A program made the position numbers and the translations under genes. Shown here piece after piece: positions 25,388 through 33,303 of a stretch of 56,052 nt of DNA (position 1 is its first letter; each line of letters starts with the position of its first letter). The stretch is taken from the NCBI GenBank assembly GCA_902626245.1, contig CACOED010000003.1, positions 1-56,052 of the forward strand. The letters run 5' to 3'. The notes under the pieces are model-generated. The model made no database searches, was not told the origin of the DNA, and saw nothing but the letters and a program-made list of their open reading frames with translations. Source of the DNA: an uncultured Pelagibacteraceae bacterium. GTDB taxonomy: Bacteria; Pseudomonadota; Alphaproteobacteria; Pelagibacterales; Pelagibacteraceae.

Positions 25388-25534
25388 TTAAATATTAAAA
25401 AAAGTTCCAAGAAGAATTAGTCCCCAATACGCCGCTAATCCAAAATAAATTGCTGATTTTGTATTGATAAATGATTGAAAACTAGGAAGCTGCTTAACAT
25501 ATGTTTTAATATTTTTTTGAAAATAGTTAAGCAT
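25388..25534 (-). CDS. 48-residue single-span membrane protein (short ORF)
   Basis: A short frame encodes 48 residues starting MLNYFQKNIKTYVKQLPSFQ and ending in one membrane span (AIYFGLAAYWGLILLGTFF). It lies directly upstream of the TauE-type exporter on the same strand, 42 nt away, and downstream of the apr genes. No strong Shine-Dalgarno sequence is seen. It may be a small partner of the exporter. Otherwise the 25346-25601 gap shows nothing else. Confidence 0.5.
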   Translation of the reverse strand: MLNYFQKNIKTYVKQLPSFQSFINTKSAIYFGLAAYWGLILLGTFFNI

Positions 25535-25601
25535 ACGCAGGAATTACACCTGGTTAAGAAATTTTGCAAGTATATTTTAAGAAATATTTAAAAAAATTTT
25601 T

Positions 25602-25952
25602 TTAAAATATTGTAGCTCCAAAAACTTTTATGAGACCACCTTCTTCTCCCAAAACTAGCCGACCTAGAAATTCTCCTGGTATCTTCGAACTAGTCTGTTT
25701 ATATAAAATTGTTACATGCTGTCCTCTTTTGAGACATCCAAATGCTTTGCAGCCTTCGTTTAGTGAAGATATAAGGTCATTGCTAGCCCATTGTTTACCA
25801 AGTTCTACTTCATTAGCTCCATAAAGCATCTGTGATGAAAAATCTCTAGTAAAACCACCGTAGTCTTTTATATTTGAAGACTTAACCAAGTTTGTCCATA
25901 TTGGTTCAGCAATTTTAATTATTTCCTCATCTGGCTTATCTAAAAGGCTCAT
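25602..25952 (-). CDS. conserved companion of APS reductase, unknown function
   Basis: This 116-residue cytoplasmic protein follows aprA by 8 nt. It begins LDKPDEEIIKIAEPIWTNLV, with SNIKDYGGFTRDFSSQML and VELGKQWASNDLISSLNEG after it, and ends GRLVLGEEGGLIKVFGATIF. The helix-rich first half and beta-rich second half, with GQHVTILYKQ, suggest an NTF2-like cone fold, but this is by eye. Two Cys (EGCKAFGC) are close together. Its tight coupling to aprA suggests a role in assembly, substrate channelling or sensing. Confidence 0.65.
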   Translation of the reverse strand: MSLLDKPDEEIIKIAEPIWTNLVKSSNIKDYGGFTRDFSSQMLYGANEVELGKQWASNDLISSLNEGCKAFGCLKRGQHVTILYKQTSSKIPGEFLGRLVLGEEGGLIKVFGATIF

Positions 25953-25960
25953 TAATAAAC

Positions 25961-27817
25961 TTATGAAGCTTCTTTCTTCTCTTTTTCGTCAACAATATGA
26001 TAAACTGGTGCCTTCTCCATGGTGAACTTTCCAGTCTTTGGGTCTCTTCTTGATAAAGTTAAACAATGCCAATTTTCATCATCAAGTTTCATATAATCGC
26101 CTCTGTAATAATATCCTGGCCAACGTGTTTCTTGTCTAAATAGAGTGTGTTCGGTTACACATTGAGATGTAAGTGTTCTGTGTTTTAACTCCCAAGCCCT
26201 CATAAGTTGATGATAATCTTCAGCACCAACCTTCTCGAGGTCCTCTTGCAACCATTCTAACAACTCTAGTCCTTTTTTAAGAGTATTTTCATTGGTCATG
26301 TAATTATATGATATCCCTCCAACGTACTCATCCATAATTTTTTGTAGACGTTGAAGACCTTGAATTGGAGATATATAGCTTGGAGAAACTGTTCCGCCAG
26401 TAATTTCGTTTCTTCCGACAGTATAATTTTCTAAGGGTTTAAATATAATCTCCTTGAAATTTTCACACTGTTTATCACTTATTTTTATATCCTTTGCTTT
26501 CTCTTCTTCTATATATTTAACGGCCGCTTTTGCTGCTAATCGTCCTTCAGTAAATGATCCAGATGAAAATTTATGTGCACTTCCTCCAACTGTATCTCCA
26601 GCACCAAATAAACCTTCTACAGTTGTCATTCTGTTATATCCCCAAAAATACTCTGGGGGAGCAATATCTTCTGGTCCACTAACCCATGCTCCAGAACAAG
26701 TTGCATGAGAACCCATAACGTAAGGTTCAGATGTAGTTAATTCAGGATTTGTATATTTTGGATCAATATTTTGAGAAGCCCAAACTACAGCTTGACCAAC
26801 AGTCATACCCAAGAAATTTTCCCATCCAACTGTTTCTAAATGAGGATCTTGAAACGCTTCTTTTGTAACCATATGAATTGGTCCACCACCTGCCATAACT
26901 TCTTGAATAAAAGCATGATTACGTAAGCATGTTGGCGTTGGATGATGATCTATATATTCTCCAACTAATTCTTTTGTCTTCTCATACCATTTTTTTTCAT
27001 AATTCTCACCATTTGCATTTTGGGTATAAGTTTTTAAATGTAAAAAATAAGCTCCTACAGGACCATAACCATCTTTAAACCTACATAGAACAATTCTATT
27101 TTCCATTTGAGTCATTTTTGCTCCAGCTTCAATTGGAAGAGCGTAAGCTGATCCGTTACTCCAAGGAGCATACCAAGTTCTTCCCATTCCTTCACCAACA
27201 GCTCTAGGTTTAAAAATGTGCGATGCACCACCAGCTGCAACTATTACAGTTTTTGCTCTGAAGACATAATAGTCTCCAGTTCTCATATTAAATCCTACGG
27301 CTCCGCCTACTCTATTTTCTTTTTCTTCATCCATAAGCAGATGAGTAATCATAATCCTGTTGTAAATTTTATCTGCAGATTTTTTTGCTGCTTCAGCTAC
27401 TATTGGTTTATAACTTTCACCATGAATCATTATTTGCCATTTACCTTCTCGTTGGTAACGGCCAGTTTCTTTATTCTTCATCATTGGCAAGCCCCACTCA
27501 TCAAACATATGCACTGTTGAATCTACATGACGTGCCATATCATAACCAAGATCTTCTCTAACTAAGCCCATAAGATCATTTCTTGCGTATCGAACATGAT
27601 CCTCAGGTTGATTTTCTCCCCATTGCATTCCCATATAACAGTTAATTGCATATAGACCTTGTGCTACAGCACCACTTCTGTCTATATTTGCCTTTTCTAC
27701 ACAGATAATTTTTAAATTTCTTCCCCAGTGTCTTGCTTCGAAAGTTGCACCTGTTCCGGCCATACCTCCACCTACTACAAGAATATCGCAGTCTTCAACT
27801 ATAGTTTTTCTAGCCAT
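25961..27817 (-). CDS. aprA: adenylylsulfate reductase, alpha subunit
   Basis: This 618-residue flavoprotein is the catalytic subunit of APS reductase. The N-terminal FAD site is DILVVGGGMAGTGATFEARH, followed by EKANIDRSGAVAQGLYAINC, a hallmark of AprA within the fumarate-reductase superfamily. Further family stretches are ALPIEAGAKMTQMENRIVLC and GLFGAGDTVGGSAHKFSSGS. Without a dissimilatory sulfite reductase it probably runs in the oxidative direction, making APS from sulfite and AMP. Its start overlaps the aprB stop by one base. Confidence 0.94.
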   Translation of the reverse strand: MARKTIVEDCDILVVGGGMAGTGATFEARHWGRNLKIICVEKANIDRSGAVAQGLYAINCYMGMQWGENQPEDHVRYARNDLMGLVREDLGYDMARHVDSTVHMFDEWGLPMMKNKETGRYQREGKWQIMIHGESYKPIVAEAAKKSADKIYNRIMITHLLMDEEKENRVGGAVGFNMRTGDYYVFRAKTVIVAAGGASHIFKPRAVGEGMGRTWYAPWSNGSAYALPIEAGAKMTQMENRIVLCRFKDGYGPVGAYFLHLKTYTQNANGENYEKKWYEKTKELVGEYIDHHPTPTCLRNHAFIQEVMAGGGPIHMVTKEAFQDPHLETVGWENFLGMTVGQAVVWASQNIDPKYTNPELTTSEPYVMGSHATCSGAWVSGPEDIAPPEYFWGYNRMTTVEGLFGAGDTVGGSAHKFSSGSFTEGRLAAKAAVKYIEEEKAKDIKISDKQCENFKEIIFKPLENYTVGRNEITGGTVSPSYISPIQGLQRLQKIMDEYVGGISYNYMTNENTLKKGLELLEWLQEDLEKVGAEDYHQLMRAWELKHRTLTSQCVTEHTLFRQETRWPGYYYRGDYMKLDDENWHCLTLSRRDPKTGKFTMEKAPVYHIVDEKEKKEAS

Positions 27818-28287
27818 TAATAATAAACACCTTTTTTAAACGCACTTTTTTCGACTTTAGGAAGTTCTTTATTAGTATTTAAACCTTCAGGCTCTGAATA
27901 AAGAATTTGTGAATTTATTTCTCCTTGGTTCGGTTTGTCTCCATCTGCAAGTTTTGGAATAAATTTTCCCCAAGGTTTTGTTGTTATTGGAGATACAAAA
28001 TCTTTTACTGTTCCATTTCTAAATTTTATCTTCCACGAGATTGTTCCTTTTTCCTCTTCTCTTCTTACTCTCACGCTATGACCCATAGGAGCAAAGTCTG
28101 CATAACCACGAACATCAATTGCATGGTTAGGACATGCTTTAACACATGAATAACATTCCCAGCAAAAGTTTGGTTCTATATTTTTTGCACGTCTAATAGT
28201 TTCATCTATGTGCATAATATCAGAGGGACAAATATCTACACAGTGGCCACAACCATCACAACGAGTCATGTATACAAAAGTTGACAT
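27817..28287 (-). CDS. aprB: adenylylsulfate reductase, beta subunit (ferredoxin-like)
   Basis: This 156-residue protein carries two [4Fe-4S] motifs in its first 60 residues: CDGCGHCVDICPSD and CWECYSCVKACPNH. It passes electrons from AprA to the membrane partner. The C-terminal tail (residues ~70-156) wraps the alpha subunit in known structures. It lies between aprM (28 nt upstream) and aprA (1-nt overlap). Confidence 0.94.
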   Translation of the reverse strand: MSTFVYMTRCDGCGHCVDICPSDIMHIDETIRRAKNIEPNFCWECYSCVKACPNHAIDVRGYADFAPMGHSVRVRREEEKGTISWKIKFRNGTVKDFVSPITTKPWGKFIPKLADGDKPNQGEINSQILYSEPEGLNTNKELPKVEKSAFKKGVYY

Positions 28288-28315
28288 AATTTATTTTATT
28301 CCTTTCAAAATCATA

Positions 28316-29116
28316 TTAATAATGTTTTGGATTCTCTCTGCTTATACCTAATCCAAATTGTTTTGGGGCATCTGCTTCGGGTGGCAAATTGTCTCTGGAC
28401 CCGTCTGCTTCTGCTAAATTTTTTTGTATCGCTGCTCCTGGTTTATAAAACATATGTGCAAATTTAGACCAATATACTCCTCCAAATAAAACTAGATTTG
28501 AAATAATAAATAAAACTAAAAATACTTTATCATCCCATCTATCGTTTAAATTTAATGATTGTAAATAAGACCAAATTAAACCTGTTAAAGATGATGCTAC
28601 AAGAGCAAGAACAAATAAATCAGCTTTAATAATTCTATACCAAGGTTGAGCCTCTGAATAAACATCCACTCTTAAAAAAAACCAAAACCATCCTCCCCCT
28701 ACAACTGTCATGATAGCACCAACATGCCAAATGATAGGCCAAAAAGACGGTGTATCTGAAGAAGGACTTGAGTAACAAAAAATCATTATTGCTGATCCTA
28801 CCCAGAATAAAATTGTTCCATACATCCCAAGCAAATGAGCCGCTCTTCTTTTGCCAGCTCCAAGTTCAGAAGTAGTAGCTATATCACTAACTATTGTTTT
28901 TGAAATTACAGATATTCTTTCCCCTGTGCTTAAAGTTTTTGTTGCTGATAGTTTTGCTTTTTTTGCATTTTCAAAAAAATATTTAACATTTTTTTTATGT
29001 ATAATATCTACAAGGGTACCTACAACAATTAGAACAACCATTAATACAACAAAAGACTGCATAAATAATGGAGATACAGTTTCAGCTAATATTGCAAATG
29101 GATTAACAGATAGCAT
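28316..29116 (-). CDS. aprM: AprM, membrane partner of APS reductase
   Basis: This 266-residue protein has about five membrane spans and resembles the nitrate-reductase-gamma/HdrE type of quinone-linked subunit. After the first span comes a cytoplasmic segment SDIATTSELGAGKRRAAHLL, then spans with His residues placed as possible heme ligands (HLLGMYGTILFWVGS, IIWHVGAIMTVVGGG). It precedes aprB, the aprM-aprB-aprA order known for oxidative lineages that lack QmoABC. It likely passes electrons from sulfite oxidation to quinone. Confidence 0.85.
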   Translation of the reverse strand: MLSVNPFAILAETVSPLFMQSFVVLMVVLIVVGTLVDIIHKKNVKYFFENAKKAKLSATKTLSTGERISVISKTIVSDIATTSELGAGKRRAAHLLGMYGTILFWVGSAIMIFCYSSPSSDTPSFWPIIWHVGAIMTVVGGGWFWFFLRVDVYSEAQPWYRIIKADLFVLALVASSLTGLIWSYLQSLNLNDRWDDKVFLVLFIISNLVLFGGVYWSKFAHMFYKPGAAIQKNLAEADGSRDNLPPEADAPKQFGLGISRENPKHY

Positions 29117-29141
29117 ATGATTTTTCCCTTTCGAATAAAGT

Positions 29142-29199
29142 ATTTAGTATAGTTAACAAAATAGATCAACCTTGGATTATGGTCATTTAGTATCGTTAA
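29142..29199 (-). promoter_or_regulatory. direct repeat upstream of aprM
   Basis: ATTTAGTATAGTTAA (29142-29156) and ATTTAGTATCGTTAA (29185-29199) differ at one base and start 43 nt apart, close to four helical turns. On the minus strand they read TTAACNATACTAAAT, and the copy nearer the gene contains a -10-like TATACT. They may be operator sites for an apr regulator. Confidence 0.45.
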
Positions 29200-29210
29200 T
29201 ATATGAAAAT

Positions 29211-29612
29211 TTATTTATTTTTTCTGATATAATGTTGTTTTGATGGAATTACTCCTCTTACTCCTCCCTGCGGATTAAACACATCACCTTTTCTTCTTGG
29301 AATCAAATGAATATGACAATGCATAATAGATTGACCCGCGACTTTGCCAGAATTTATTCCAATGTTAAACCCTTTCACAGTTTCATCATCATTTTCTACT
29401 CTGCTCTTAATTTTTTTTATTAATTGATCACATCCTGTAACTTCTTCTTCAGATAATTCAAAGTAATCCTTTACATGTCTTTTTGGGATAATTAAGCAAT
29501 GTAGACTTGAAACAGGATATGAGTCAAAAGTTGCATAAGCAAATTCATTTTCATCAATTATGTCTTCATTTTTTGTTTTACAAAATAAACAAGGATTATT
29601 TGGGTCTTTCAT
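29211..29612 (-). CDS. HIT family nucleotide-binding protein
   Basis: This 133-residue protein belongs to the histidine-triad superfamily of nucleotide hydrolases and transferases. The triad is in SIMHCHIHLIPRRKGD (residues ~94-109). The N-terminal CLFCKTKNEDI has a CxxC zinc-type pair as seen in many HIT proteins, followed by AYATFDSYPVSSLHCLIIPK and RHVKDYFEL. It is separated from pabC by 6 nt, so it may be the last gene of that operon. The substrate is unknown. Confidence 0.88.
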   Translation of the reverse strand: MKDPNNPCLFCKTKNEDIIDENEFAYATFDSYPVSSLHCLIIPKRHVKDYFELSEEEVTGCDQLIKKIKSRVENDDETVKGFNIGINSGKVAGQSIMHCHIHLIPRRKGDVFNPQGGVRGVIPSKQHYIRKNK

Positions 29613-29618
29613 AAATTT

Positions 29619-30374
29619 TTAAATATTTTTTAATTCAGTTTTATAAATCTTTGAAAGTTTATTAAATATTTTATAACTTTTTCTTTTCCATATATTATTT
29701 TCAATTGATGAAACTGATACTATACCTTTTCCAGACCCAACAACTAAGATTTCATCGAAACTATTAATATCTTTTATAAATATTTTTTTGAAATTTATTT
29801 TAATCTTTTTACTAAAAAACTTAATTGTTGTACCCATGTAACAATCTTTGCTGGGTGAAAATATTTTACTACTTTTAACGAACAATAAATTAGATGTGCC
29901 AGTTTCTAATATTTTGTTTCCTTTATAAAGAGCTATATCAAACTTTGTAACATCTAGTTTACTTAGTATTTTTAAAATTTTTTTGTATTTTAAGTTTTTA
30001 TAAGCAGCATCTACTCGTTTATAGTTTAATAGCTTAAGTTTGAAATTAGATTTGGGTATTGGCCTTTTACGCAAAGAAATGGAAATAATTTTATTATTTG
30101 AAGCAACTCTTAATAAATGGTCGTAATTTTTATTTTTTTTTAAATTCAATTTAATTAATTTTAAAATATTTTTTCTTAAATTTTTTTTTTTAATATTATA
30201 TTTATTTAGTGATTTGATTAAATTATCTATGTGAATTTTATAAAATAGAATTTTCGCGGATCTACCTATGACACGCATAGTAGTAAAGATACCATATCCA
30301 TTCCAAAGATCATTAAATTTGACTTCTTTAAGATCTTTATGAAGATAAGATTTTTTTAATAATAAAGTTACCAT
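29619..30374 (-). CDS. pabC: class IV aminotransferase, probable aminodeoxychorismate lyase
   Basis: This 251-residue PLP enzyme belongs to the branched-chain aminotransferase/4-amino-4-deoxychorismate lyase fold. The family segment reads ALYKGNKILETGTSNLLFVK, and NGYGIFTTMRVIG lies near the start. Its place directly after pabB and pabA supports the lyase that yields p-aminobenzoate for folate. It overlaps pabA by 38 nt. The protein is Lys/Ile-rich and diverged, so a D-amino-acid transaminase cannot be wholly excluded. Confidence 0.78.
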   Translation of the reverse strand: MVTLLLKKSYLHKDLKEVKFNDLWNGYGIFTTMRVIGRSAKILFYKIHIDNLIKSLNKYNIKKKNLRKNILKLIKLNLKKNKNYDHLLRVASNNKIISISLRKRPIPKSNFKLKLLNYKRVDAAYKNLKYKKILKILSKLDVTKFDIALYKGNKILETGTSNLLFVKSSKIFSPSKDCYMGTTIKFFSKKIKINFKKIFIKDINSFDEILVVGSGKGIVSVSSIENNIWKRKSYKIFNKLSKIYKTELKNI

Positions 30375-30894
30375 TTTCTGTTAAAAAAGATTCTGGATGA
30401 AACTGAAAACCATATACATTATTTTCTTTATTTTCGATAGCCATTGGAATGTTTGATTTAGCACATCTCATCGTTATTTTTATATTATTTGACTTATACG
30501 GCTCATACAATTTTAAAGAATGATACCGTCCAACTTTAAATATTTTATTTTTTTTAAATAATTTACTTTCATTTGTTACTTTTACTTTTGACTGATAGCC
30601 ATGAAAAATATTTTTTTGCTGTACTATTTTACCTTTTTCATTAAATAAAATTTGCTGATAACCAAGGCAAATTCCTATAATTTTCTTTCTCCCTTTGTAT
30701 TTTTTATAAATCTTTGATGTTAATGGATAATCTTTTGGCGACCCTGGTCCAGGAGATAAAACAATTGTGCTAGATTGATCTAACTTTTTTTTATTAATAT
30801 TAAAATAATTGGAACAATAAACTTTATCAAATTTCGAAAATTGATGAACAACATTCCAGGTAAATGAGTCTTGATGATCAATGATATAAATCAT
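30337..30894 (-). CDS. pabA: glutamine amidotransferase subunit of aminodeoxychorismate synthase
   Basis: This 185-residue class-I amidotransferase supplies ammonia to PabB. The catalytic Cys is in IIGICLGYQQILF (Cys76), the oxyanion-hole motif is LSPGPGSPKDYP, and the His/Glu pair is in YGFQFHPESFLTE. The usual GxCLGHQ is GICLGYQ here, a His-to-Tyr change outside the triad. It overlaps pabB by 4 nt (ATGA) and pabC by 38 nt. It could equally serve anthranilate synthase (TrpG), but neighbours favour folate. Confidence 0.88.
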   Translation of the reverse strand: MIYIIDHQDSFTWNVVHQFSKFDKVYCSNYFNINKKKLDQSSTIVLSPGPGSPKDYPLTSKIYKKYKGRKKIIGICLGYQQILFNEKGKIVQQKNIFHGYQSKVKVTNESKLFKKNKIFKVGRYHSLKLYEPYKSNNIKITMRCAKSNIPMAIENKENNVYGFQFHPESFLTENGNFIIKKILSS

Positions 30895-32105
30895 TTATAA
30901 AGCTCCAATAAAGATTTTGCTTTTATAAAGTTTTCATTAAATTCTTTTTTAGACGAACTGTCTAAAACAACACCAGAGGCTGCTGAAATTTCTGAAATAT
31001 TTTTATAATTTAAAATTGATCTTATAATTATATTAAATTTCATATCCTGATTAAATTTGATGTATCCAAAACTACCTGTGAATATATTTCTATCTTCTGT
31101 TTCTTGTTTATTTAAAAGTTCAAGAGTTCTAATTTTTGGACAGCCAATAACTGAACCCCCTGGCATCATTGATTTTATTATATTTTTTGGAGTAGTATTT
31201 TTTTTTAATATACCCTGTATTGATGTAACGTAGTGAAAAAGGTGTTTGTATTCCTCTACATATTTTTTCTTCAATATTTTTACTGATCCTGACTTACATA
31301 TTCTTGATAAATCACTTCTTTCCATGTCAACAATCATGTTGTGTTCTTTTGTTTCTTTTTCATTATTTCTGAAAAAATTTAGTGCTTTAATTTTGTTAAT
31401 TTTTTTACTTTTTTTAAGAGTTCCGGCAATAGGTTTGGTAATAATCTTATTTCCTATCTTATCAATAAGGGTCTCAGGGGAACAACTTACTATGGAAAAG
31501 TTTTTGTCTCTAATCATAAAAGATTCAGGTGATGAATTTATTTTCATTAATTTCCAAAAAAAATTGACTGGGTTAATTGTTGATTTATTTTTATATTTAG
31601 TACAAATTTTAATTTGATACGTCTCTCCTTGTCTTATTTTTTTTGAAAATAAATCAAATATTGTTTTATATTTTTTATAATTAATATTTGTTTTAAAAGG
31701 AGTTAAGATCTGAGTTTTATTAAAGAAACTGTTGAATTTGTGTTTTTTGATTGTAGATATAACTTTTATATCTTTTCTTATCTTAATTAATGTTTCTGGT
31801 TTGTAAAAAATACCCTTATAAAAATTAAGTTTTTTTTGATTTTTAATTTGAATATTTAATAAATTACAAAGAATTTCATATCCAAAAAATCCTATTAAAA
31901 GATCAGTCTCTTTTTTAAATTTTTTACTCTTAAAAGAATTAAAAAAATTATTTATATTTTTATTTGTTAATATAATTTTTTTTGAAAAATCAGTATAAAG
32001 ATTATAACCATCATGAACTTTATAAATTATCAAGGGCTTATCAGAATGATATAGCCTTTCTAAATAAGGATTAAATTTCAGATGTTGCGAGCTGTTGTCT
32101 TTCAA
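30891..32105 (-). CDS. pabB: aminodeoxychorismate synthase component I
   Basis: This 404-residue chorismate-binding enzyme aminates chorismate. The C-terminal catalytic half shows the family motifs SPETLIDKIGNKIITKPIAG, then NMIVDMERSDLSRICKSGSV, and MPGGSVIGCPKIRTLELLN, ending with AASGVVLDSSSKKEFNE. The KPIAGT motif (Lys in the place of the PIAGT Lys) marks the PabB type. The N-terminal ~130 residues are diverged. Its first codons overlap the MFS gene's end by 35 nt. Confidence 0.88.
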   Translation of the reverse strand: MKDNSSQHLKFNPYLERLYHSDKPLIIYKVHDGYNLYTDFSKKIILTNKNINNFFNSFKSKKFKKETDLLIGFFGYEILCNLLNIQIKNQKKLNFYKGIFYKPETLIKIRKDIKVISTIKKHKFNSFFNKTQILTPFKTNINYKKYKTIFDLFSKKIRQGETYQIKICTKYKNKSTINPVNFFWKLMKINSSPESFMIRDKNFSIVSCSPETLIDKIGNKIITKPIAGTLKKSKKINKIKALNFFRNNEKETKEHNMIVDMERSDLSRICKSGSVKILKKKYVEEYKHLFHYVTSIQGILKKNTTPKNIIKSMMPGGSVIGCPKIRTLELLNKQETEDRNIFTGSFGYIKFNQDMKFNIIIRSILNYKNISEISAASGVVLDSSSKKEFNENFIKAKSLLELYK

Positions 32106-33303
32106 TTGCTTTCTCTTTTATTGGTAAATGTATCAATCCTGCAAATAAAGATAAAGCGATAGAAATGTACCATGCATAATCAAGTGAACCGTATAAATCA
32201 TGAAATAAACCACCAAGATATGCTCCTAAAAATGAACCAACTTGATGACTTAAAAAAACAAAACCATATAATAAAGTTATGTATTTTGTTCCAAATATAT
32301 GACCAACTATTCCATTTGTAGGTGGTACTGTAGCTAGCCAAAGAAATCCAAAAGTTGTTCCAAAAATTAGCGCATTAATTACGCTTGGTGGCATAAAGAC
32401 AAAATAAATTATTGAAACACCCCTCAATAAATAAATTGCACTTAATAGTTTTTTCTTAGAAATTCTTGTTGATAAATAACCACTGCTTAAAGTACCAAAA
32501 ATATTAAATAATCCAATTAATGCAAGTATTGCTGTTGCGGTCCAATCCTCTAGACCATTATCTCTTATGTGCATTGGAATATGAGTTGCTACAAGAGCTA
32601 TATGCCATCCACAAACAAAAAAACCTAAAGTTAAATAATTAAAACTTTTATTTGAAAAAGCCTCTTTGGTTGCTTCCATTGCTGTTTGTTTATTTTCATG
32701 TTCATTTTTATTTTGTTCCATTGGAGTTGAAAGAAAATAAGCTATAATTAAACCTGCAATAATCATTATGCCAAAAATAACCAATGTGGTGTTCCATCCA
32801 AATTCTAATAAAGTGTATCTAGTATACATAGGAGAAATAAAATAACCAAATGAGCCCGCAGCTGTTACTATTCCAGTTGCCATAGTTCTAGTATTTAATG
32901 GGAAGTGTTTTGCTACTATTGAAACAGGGATACTTATTGCTGTAGCACCTAAACCTATACCAATGAGAATTCCAATATCAAAAGTAAACCATGATCCGGT
33001 ATTAGGCCCATAATTTAAAAGATAGAGTCCAGCTAAATAAAATAAAAATCCAATTATTACAGCAATTCTTCCACCATATTTATCGGTAACTGCACCAAAA
33101 ATAGGACCCAATAAACCCCAAAACAATAATTGAACACCCATTGCAAAACCAAATTGAGTTTGGGTAATATCAAGATCAATTTCGAAATCAAAAAAAAATA
33201 AGCCAAATGTTTGTCTAATACCTAAAGAAACAATTACGACTAAACATGCGGCTATTAAGGTAACTAAAGCTGTTTTATTTGGAAAAAAATTTTTTTCAAT
33301 CAT
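32071..33303 (-). CDS. MFS transporter
   Basis: This 410-residue permease has 12 predicted spans. The first long loop motif is in FGAVTDKYGGRIAVIIGFLF (residues ~62-81), the typical MFS motif A. A central loop (~residues 195-215, NKNEHENKQTAMEATKE) divides the two halves. It resembles the monocarboxylate/oxalate-formate (OFA-like) group, but the substrate is unknown. It lies 4 nt inside the end of the MetC-like gene upstream and overlaps pabB. Confidence 0.82.
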   Translation of the reverse strand: MIEKNFFPNKTALVTLIAACLVVIVSLGIRQTFGLFFFDFEIDLDITQTQFGFAMGVQLLFWGLLGPIFGAVTDKYGGRIAVIIGFLFYLAGLYLLNYGPNTGSWFTFDIGILIGIGLGATAISIPVSIVAKHFPLNTRTMATGIVTAAGSFGYFISPMYTRYTLLEFGWNTTLVIFGIMIIAGLIIAYFLSTPMEQNKNEHENKQTAMEATKEAFSNKSFNYLTLGFFVCGWHIALVATHIPMHIRDNGLEDWTATAILALIGLFNIFGTLSSGYLSTRISKKKLLSAIYLLRGVSIIYFVFMPPSVINALIFGTTFGFLWLATVPPTNGIVGHIFGTKYITLLYGFVFLSHQVGSFLGAYLGGLFHDLYGSLDYAWYISIALSLFAGLIHLPIKEKAIERQQLATSEI

